Of a stretch of DNA of 34,777 nt, positions 29,899-34,777 are shown piece after piece. The notes under the pieces are model-generated. The model did no database searches. It saw nothing but the letters and a program-made list of their open reading frames with translations, and was not told the DNA's origin. The position numbers and the translations under genes were made by a program. Numbering within the stretch: the stretch's first letter is position 1; each line of letters starts with the position of its first letter. This stretch comes from an uncultured Lachnobacterium sp. Lineage in GTDB: Bacteria; Bacillota; Clostridia; Lachnospirales; Lachnospiraceae. Where the stretch lies: contig UQRC01000030.1 in the NCBI GenBank assembly GCA_900543445.1, forward strand, positions 1-34,777. Reading direction: 5' to 3'.

Positions 29899-32280
29899 AT
29901 GAATAAAAAAGTTTATCATACATTGGAATATTACAAAATACTCGACATGCTCGCCGGATATGCGGCCTGTGAGGAGACAAGGAAACGCTGCCTTGCCCTG
30001 ACGCCGCTCACTGACAAGACAGAGATCGAGCAGTTGCAGACAACGACAGCCGACGCATTGAGCCGTCTCTACAAGGGAAGCGGCATCAGTTTCGCCGGTG
30101 TACACAATATCAATGGACCACTGAAGCGTCTGGATATCGGCGGCACCTTAAACACGACAGAGCTTCTTATGATCAGTTCGCTCCTTGAGGTTGCAAAACG
30201 CGCCAAATCCTACGACCGCTCGGATCATGCGGATGACAAGACCGATTCGCTCTCCCTGCTGTTCTCACAGATCGAGCCGCTGACGCCTCTGCACGAGGAG
30301 ATCAGGCGCTGTATCATCGGAGAAGACGAGATTGCGGATGATGCAAGTCCTGCTTTATCCAAGATCCGTAAATCGATCCGTGGCATGAACGACCGGATCC
30401 ACGCGCAGCTGACCAGCCTTATGAACAACACAACAACCAGAAGCTTCTTGCAGGATGCCGTCATCACGATGCGCGACGGACGCTACTGTCTGCCGGTGAA
30501 AGCAGAAGCCAAGACTTCCGTTCCCGGAATGGTACATGACCAGTCCTCCAGCGGATCTACACTTTTTATCGAGCCGATGGCTGTGGTCAATTTAAATAAT
30601 GAGCTCCGTGAATTATTCTTAAAGGAGCAGGAAGAAATCAATGCAATCCTCGCGGATCTTTCCAACCGTGTTGCGGAAAATGCGAACGGAATCCGCCAGG
30701 ATTATGCTGTACTTGCAGAACTCGATTTCATCTTCGCCAAAGCACAGCTCGCCAAATCCTACAATGGTGTTGCCCCACTCTTCAATGAAGAGGGACGTAT
30801 CAACATCCGGAAAGGAAGACATCCGCTGCTCGATCCGAAGAAGGTTGTTCCGATCGATGTCCGTCTCGGCGACGAGTTCCGCCAGCTGATCGTCACCGGA
30901 CCAAACACCGGAGGTAAGACGGTATCGCTTAAGACGGTCGGACTGCTGACCCTGATGGGGCAGGCAGGTCTGCACATTCCGGCAGGCGACCGTTCGGAAC
31001 TTGCGATCTTCCATGAGATTTATGCGGATATCGGTGATGAGCAGAGTATTGAGCAAAGCTTAAGTACCTTCTCCTCTCATATGACCAATATCGTCCGCAT
31101 CTTAAAAGACGCGGATGACAGAAGCTTATGCCTTTTTGATGAGCTGTGCGCCGGAACCGATCCGACAGAAGGTGCCGCACTGGCCATCTCGATTCTGCAC
31201 AAGCTTCACCAATATGGTGCTACCACGATGGCTACCACACACTACAGTGAACTGAAAGTCTACGCGCTCTCCACGGAAGGCGTGGAAAACGCTTGCTGCG
31301 AGTTCGACGTCGAAACCTTAAGCCCGACCTACCGTCTCCTGATCGGTATCCCGGGCAAGAGTAACGCTTTCGCAATCAGCTCGAAACTCGGACTTGCGGA
31401 GAACATCATTGAAGATGCGAAAAGCCGCTTAAGTGACAAAGATGTTGACTTTGAAGATATGCTTGCCAATCTCGAAACCAGCCGCATCACAATTGAAAAG
31501 GAACAGTTGGAAATACAGAAATACAAAGCGGAAATTGAACAGTTAAAACAGCGTCTCACCACGAAAAATGAACGACTCGATGCAAGCCGCGACGATATTC
31601 TTCGCAAGGCGAACGAAGAAGCCTACCAGATTCTCAAAGAAGCAAAGGATCTTGCGGATGAGACGATCCGCAACTTCAATAAATACGGTCAGGGACAGGC
31701 TCCGATGAGCAAGATGGAGAAGGAACGAAGTAAAGTCCGCGACAAGATGAATGCGAGTGAAAAGAATCTGTCCATGAAGAAGAAAGAGACGGTTAATCAC
31801 AAGGTTCCGAAGAAACTTCGCGTCGGTGATTCCGTCAAGGTTCTCTCAATGAATCTTAAGGGAACTGTTCACACGCTGCCGAACGCCAAAGGTGATCTGT
31901 ATGTGCAGATGGGAATTCTCCGTTCTCTTGTCAACATCAAGGATCTTGTGCTGATCGATGACGATGCAGCTTCTCCGATTGCCAAGAAATACGGTGGCAG
32001 TGGCTCCGGCAAGATCAAGATGAGTAAATCCGCTTCGGTATCCACAGAGATCAATCTGATCGGTATGACAGTTGACGAGGCGATCGCGCATCTTGATAAA
32101 TATTTAGACGATGCTTATCTGGCGCATCTGCCATCCGTCCGCATTGTCCACGGTAAGGGAACCGGCGCATTAAGGAATGCTGTGCAGGCGCACCTGCGCA
32201 GGCAGAAATACGTCAAATCCTTCCATGCGGGAGCTGCCGGCGAAGGAGATGCCGGTGTAACAATCGCTGAATTTGATTAA
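29899..32280 (+). CDS. mutS2: MutS2 family protein
   Basis: Protein of 793 residues, the usual MutS2 length. MutS-type clamp/lever region (about 10-310), ATPase with Walker A GPNTGGKTVS (from about 334) and Walker B LCLFDELCAGTDPTEGAA, a long coiled coil (about 510-640), a KOW-like segment (KLRVGDSVKVLSMNLKGTVHTL) and a C-terminal Smr domain (about 715-793) with HGKGTGALR (His751). MutS2 of Firmicutes acts on branched DNA and, in B. subtilis, on collided ribosomes. The LDLR-type motif at the start of the Smr domain reads INLIG (718-722), so the nuclease Asp is missing. This affects which activity can be expected. The gene has its own promoter and a long structured leader. Confidence 0.95.
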   Translation: MNKKVYHTLEYYKILDMLAGYAACEETRKRCLALTPLTDKTEIEQLQTTTADALSRLYKGSGISFAGVHNINGPLKRLDIGGTLNTTELLMISSLLEVAKRAKSYDRSDHADDKTDSLSLLFSQIEPLTPLHEEIRRCIIGEDEIADDASPALSKIRKSIRGMNDRIHAQLTSLMNNTTTRSFLQDAVITMRDGRYCLPVKAEAKTSVPGMVHDQSSSGSTLFIEPMAVVNLNNELRELFLKEQEEINAILADLSNRVAENANGIRQDYAVLAELDFIFAKAQLAKSYNGVAPLFNEEGRINIRKGRHPLLDPKKVVPIDVRLGDEFRQLIVTGPNTGGKTVSLKTVGLLTLMGQAGLHIPAGDRSELAIFHEIYADIGDEQSIEQSLSTFSSHMTNIVRILKDADDRSLCLFDELCAGTDPTEGAALAISILHKLHQYGATTMATTHYSELKVYALSTEGVENACCEFDVETLSPTYRLLIGIPGKSNAFAISSKLGLAENIIEDAKSRLSDKDVDFEDMLANLETSRITIEKEQLEIQKYKAEIEQLKQRLTTKNERLDASRDDILRKANEEAYQILKEAKDLADETIRNFNKYGQGQAPMSKMEKERSKVRDKMNASEKNLSMKKKETVNHKVPKKLRVGDSVKVLSMNLKGTVHTLPNAKGDLYVQMGILRSLVNIKDLVLIDDDAASPIAKKYGGSGSGKIKMSKSASVSTEINLIGMTVDEAIAHLDKYLDDAYLAHLPSVRIVHGKGTGALRNAVQAHLRRQKYVKSFHAGAAGEGDAGVTIAEFD

Positions 32281-32289
32281 AGTTAACTA

Positions 32290-32470
32290 TTCAGACCCCT
32301 GAGAATAAGAAAAACTGATACGTCATGCTTGCATGTAAGTAACAGTTTTCTTATTCGTAAGGTGGCTCGAATAGAGTCACCGCCCCAGATATGAGCAAAA
32401 GTAGTTGCGATAGCAACGAGAAAGCACGATTTATCGTGCGCTTTTGCGAATGTATGGATGGGGTTCTGAA
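32290..32470 (+). ncRNA. Structured intergenic RNA candidate between mutS2 and the response regulator gene
   Basis: The outer stem TTCAGACCCC (32290-32299) pairs with GGGG-T-TCTGAA (32460-32470, one bulge). It encloses a 14-bp bulged stem GAATAAG.../...CTTATTC (32303-32317/32343-32356) with inner CATG-CTTG-CATG. Next come GGTGGCTC/GAGTCACC (32361-32368/32374-32381) and a branched arm GCAAAAG/CTTTTGC (32395-32401/32441-32447). The arm carries two hairpins, GTTGC-GATA-GCAAC (32404-32417) and GCACGA-TTTA-TCGTGC (32424-32439). It occupies nearly all of the 224-bp gap and has no T-tract. Nothing in it resembles a named RNA family to me. Confidence 0.55.
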
Positions 32471-32504
32471 CAGATGCAATTAATGAATAAACAGGAGGAA
32501 CACT

Positions 32505-33209
32505 ATGGTATCAAAACAGAAAATACTCATCGTTGATGACGATAACAACATTGCAGAACTGATATCGCTCTACCTCACAAAAGAATGCTACGACACCCGC
32601 ATCGTCAATGACGGCGAGGAGGCACTGATTGCATTCGAACAATACAATCCCAATCTGATCCTGCTCGACTTAATGCTTCCGGGCATCGACGGATATCAGG
32701 TATGTCGCGAGATCCGTGCCAAGAGTAACACGCCAATCATCATGCTCTCCGCCAAAGGCGAAGTCTTTGACAAAGTGCTTGGTCTTGAGCTCGGTGCTGA
32801 CGATTATATCTTAAAACCTTTTGACTCCAAGGAACTTGTTGCCCGCGTGAAGGCAGTACTCCGCCGCTACCAGCCGGTCAAAACAGAAACCCCACCGGTT
32901 GTCGAGATCAAATGTGTGGAATATCCGGATCTCATTGTCAATCTGTCCAACTATTCCGTTGTCTACAACGGACGACCGATCGACATGCCTCCGAAGGAGC
33001 TGGAACTTCTTTACTTCCTTGCCTCCTCACCAAATCAGGTATTTACGCGTGAGCAGCTTCTCGATCATATCTGGGGATACGAATATATCGGCGACACACG
33101 AACCGTGGATGTCCACGTGAAGCGTCTTCGCGAGAAGATCAAGGACCACAGTTCCTGGTCAATCGCAACGGTATGGGGCATCGGTTATAAATTCGAGGTA
33201 ACAGAATGA
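32505..33209 (+). CDS. OmpR-family response regulator
   Basis: Protein of 234 residues. Receiver domain with DDD at 11-13, phospho-acceptor Asp55 in LILLDLMLPGIDG and Lys104 in LKPF. The winged helix at about 135-232 has PPKELELLYFLASSPNQVFTREQLLDHIWGYEYIGDTRTVDVHVKRLREKI. AGGAGG (32493-32498) precedes the ATG. It overlaps the kinase gene by 4 bases (ATGA) and forms a two-component pair with it. Its regulon cannot be told. The architecture is that of many PhoP/YycF-like clostridial regulators. Confidence 0.94.
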   Translation: MVSKQKILIVDDDNNIAELISLYLTKECYDTRIVNDGEEALIAFEQYNPNLILLDLMLPGIDGYQVCREIRAKSNTPIIMLSAKGEVFDKVLGLELGADDYILKPFDSKELVARVKAVLRRYQPVKTETPPVVEIKCVEYPDLIVNLSNYSVVYNGRPIDMPPKELELLYFLASSPNQVFTREQLLDHIWGYEYIGDTRTVDVHVKRLREKIKDHSSWSIATVWGIGYKFEVTE

Positions 33210-34645
33210 AATCACGCATGTACATAAAAATGCTTCTCGGCTATCTTCTTTTTGGGATCTGTGCCATCGTTATCCTGTGCACCTTCACCCAGAATACCGT
33301 CTCGGAACATTTGGAGCGCCGGGAAGCGCAGCAGCTGTATCGCGAATCGAACCTGATTGCATCCGGATATGCTGCCAATTTTATGAATTCTTTTCTGTCT
33401 CTGCATGACTTCCAGTCGCAGATGGAGATGCTAAGTACCTATCTGTCCGCAGAAATCTGGGTCATTGACAATCAGGGACATATCCTGTTTAATTCCGCGG
33501 ACGCACAGATTGGTCAGAATGCCGCCAAATCCGAGTATACGAGTCTTCCCGACTTTGACAGCACCAGTTTCAGCAATCATTTTTATACGATCGGACGCTT
33601 TTACGGAATGTTCGACGAGGATACCTTAAGTGTGTTCTCCCCAATTACGTCCAATTACAGAGTCCGAAGCTATGTGTTGATCCATAAGCCGGTATCCGGA
33701 ATTGTCCGGGTTTCCAATGAATTTTTAAATATCGCATTCTACACGGTAGGAATTCTTGCACTTTGCGCACTTTTACTGCTGCTTGCCTTTTCCTATCTGA
33801 ACTACCGGCCGCTGCGTGAGATCACAAAAGTTGCACAAAGCTATGCGAAAGGCAATTTTGAGCCACGTATCCATATCCATGCGAATGACGAACTTGGAAT
33901 CATCGGCAATACGATGAATTATATGGCAAACGAGCTTGACACCTTAGAGGAAGACCAGCGCAAGTTCATCTCCAATGTCTCGCACGATTTCCGCTCGCCG
34001 CTGACTTCGATCAAAGGCTATATTGAAGCAATGCTTGATGGAACGATTCCGGTCGAATTGCAGGACAAGTATCTGAATATCATTCTTTTTGAGACGGAAC
34101 GTCTGACAAAGCTGACGCAGGGAATCCTTGATCTCAACCAGTTCGGACGCCATCGCGGCATCATGCTCGATCTGGCAGATTTCGATATCAACCGGATGAT
34201 CAAGACAACCATCCTGACCTTCGAAGGAACCTGCGAGAAGAAAGGGATCACGTTCGATCTCGTCCTGACCGGGCAGGAATTATTCGTCCATGCAGACATG
34301 TCGAAGATCCAGCAGGTTCTCTATAACCTGATCGATAACGCAACGAAATTCTCGCACCAAAACAGTGCGATTAAGATTGAGACCAGCATCAAGAACGAGA
34401 AAGTGTTCATCTCTGTCAAGGATTCCGGCATCGGGATTCCGGCAGACAGCATCAAAAAGATCTGGGAGCGTTTCTACAAGACGGACCTCTCAAGAGGCAA
34501 GGATAAGAAGGGCACCGGACTCGGTCTGGCGATCGTCAAAGAGATCATTCAGGCGCACAACGAACACATCAATGTCATCAGCACGGAAGGTGTCGGAACG
34601 GAATTTATCTTCACCCTGCCGCTCTCGCAAAAAGAAGTGCAGTAG
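33206..34645 (+). CDS. HAMP-domain sensor histidine kinase
   Basis: Protein of 479 residues. TM1 about 8-28, an extracellular sensor domain of about 145 residues, TM2 about 176-198, HAMP about 198-250, HisKA with FISNVSHDFRSPLTSIKGYI (phospho-acceptor His260) and HATPase_c with LYNLIDNATKFS, DSGIGIPADSI and KGTGLGLAIVKEI. It is an orthodox class I kinase paired with the regulator just upstream. The extracellular domain gives no ligand clue. The stop codon lies inside the terminator hairpin. Confidence 0.94.
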   Translation: MKSRMYIKMLLGYLLFGICAIVILCTFTQNTVSEHLERREAQQLYRESNLIASGYAANFMNSFLSLHDFQSQMEMLSTYLSAEIWVIDNQGHILFNSADAQIGQNAAKSEYTSLPDFDSTSFSNHFYTIGRFYGMFDEDTLSVFSPITSNYRVRSYVLIHKPVSGIVRVSNEFLNIAFYTVGILALCALLLLLAFSYLNYRPLREITKVAQSYAKGNFEPRIHIHANDELGIIGNTMNYMANELDTLEEDQRKFISNVSHDFRSPLTSIKGYIEAMLDGTIPVELQDKYLNIILFETERLTKLTQGILDLNQFGRHRGIMLDLADFDINRMIKTTILTFEGTCEKKGITFDLVLTGQELFVHADMSKIQQVLYNLIDNATKFSHQNSAIKIETSIKNEKVFISVKDSGIGIPADSIKKIWERFYKTDLSRGKDKKGTGLGLAIVKEIIQAHNEHINVISTEGVGTEFIFTLPLSQKEVQ

Positions 34646-34667
34646 CATTTGCCACTGCACTTCTTTT
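34630..34667. terminator. Bidirectional terminator between convergent genes
   Basis: AAAAGAAGTGCAGT (34630-34643) is perfectly complementary to ACTGCACTTCTTTT (34654-34667), flanked by A and T runs on either side. It serves the kinase gene on the plus strand and the partial gene on the minus strand. Confidence 0.9.
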
Positions 34668-34777
34668 AATTCTCCTCATGAAGTTCATGAACATCCAGAT
34701 CTAATTCATTTCCGTTGCGGTCGTATGCCGCATTCTTCGTATTCCACTGGAAGCTTTCTCTGTCAAACTTCTTGTCG
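34666..34777 (-). CDS. C-terminus of an unidentified protein (cut by window edge)
   Basis: The minus strand has an open frame from the right edge to a TAA at 34666-34668. The last residues read DKKFDRESFQWNTKNAAYDR and then NGNELDLDVHELHEEN. It is hydrophilic and acidic. It ends on the shared bidirectional terminator, which supports it being real. Too little is present to assign a family. Confidence 0.65.
   Translation of the reverse strand, partial: DKKFDRESFQWNTKNAAYDRNGNELDLDVHELHEEN

Noticed and set aside
29570..30105. Open frames on the minus strand across the mutS2 leader and start
   Set aside because: They overlap the mutS2 start and the structured leader, have no ribosome site and show no protein-family pattern. 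They are shadows.
32290..32470. Inverted repeats after mutS2 as a CRISPR array or IS end
   Set aside because: The repeats are nested palindromes of different sequence. There are no regularly spaced direct repeats, no transposase and no target-site duplication.

Overview
The window is a 34.8 kb piece of a Gram-positive, low-to-mid GC Clostridia chromosome, most likely a Lachnospiraceae gut anaerobe of the Roseburia/Agathobacter kind. I base this on gene content (DUF6465, DUF3737, Bce-type module, YesM/YesN pair, sugar-ABC set with a coiled-coil permease), strong AGGAGG-type ribosome sites, TTGACA/TATAAT promoters and U-tract terminators. The species cannot be fixed from sequence reading alone. 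No phage, IS element, CRISPR array or rRNA was seen. Nearly everything up to about 29.6 kb is on the minus strand; mutS2 and a two-component pair run the other way at the right end.

Layout. 1-92: 3' end of a tRNA-Gly(UCC) and its terminator. 193-1043: small operon of a divergent HPr-like protein and a Lys/Ala-rich DUF6465 protein. 1139-7341: envelope-type genes: a large anchored protein with a degenerate C39-like tail, a Pro/Arg/Cys-tailed small protein, an SH3b protein, a DUF3737 beta-helix protein, a NodB polysaccharide deacetylase and a membrane-anchored protein like a small solute-binding protein. 7398-8270: aldose-1-epimerase-like protein. 8361-18569: a galactose/glucose block made of mglB-mglA-mglC plus a sensory operon (YesN regulator, YesM kinase, membrane-anchored binding protein, second MglB-like lipoprotein). 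18790-24377: Bce-type ABC transporter with its intramembrane-sensing kinase and regulator, and an unknown membrane protein. 24466-25678: a thioredoxin-reductase-like flavoprotein and a small zipper/HTH protein. 25848-29598: rlmD, a YhaM-like OB-HD protein and an HtrA-like protein without its catalytic triad. 29899-34645: mutS2, an OmpR-family regulator and a HAMP kinase. The right edge holds the C-terminus of one more minus-strand gene.

The most striking content is the galactose block. The transporter's binding protein (17274-18569) is a natural circular permutation of MglB: the segment that forms the N-terminus of normal MglB lies at its C-terminus, yet nearly all sugar-contact residues are kept. 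A canonical-order MglB-like protein (8361-9422) is encoded 9 kb away and serves as an internal comparison. The partner permease carries an extra cytoplasmic coiled-coil domain of about 215 residues. The adjacent sensory operon resembles the known XylFII-LytS-YesN type of sugar sensing. Two direct repeats 21 bp apart sit just upstream of the weak -35 of the mgl promoter, as expected for an AraC-type activator. A terminator hairpin between mglB and mglA probably lowers expression of the transporter core relative to the binding protein.

Other points of interest are an HtrA homologue whose His, Asp and Ser are all replaced, a TrxR-like protein without a recognisable NADPH motif, multi-branched structured RNA candidates on both sides of mutS2, a clear BceR-like operator, and a hairpin that would bury the start codon of the deacetylase gene.
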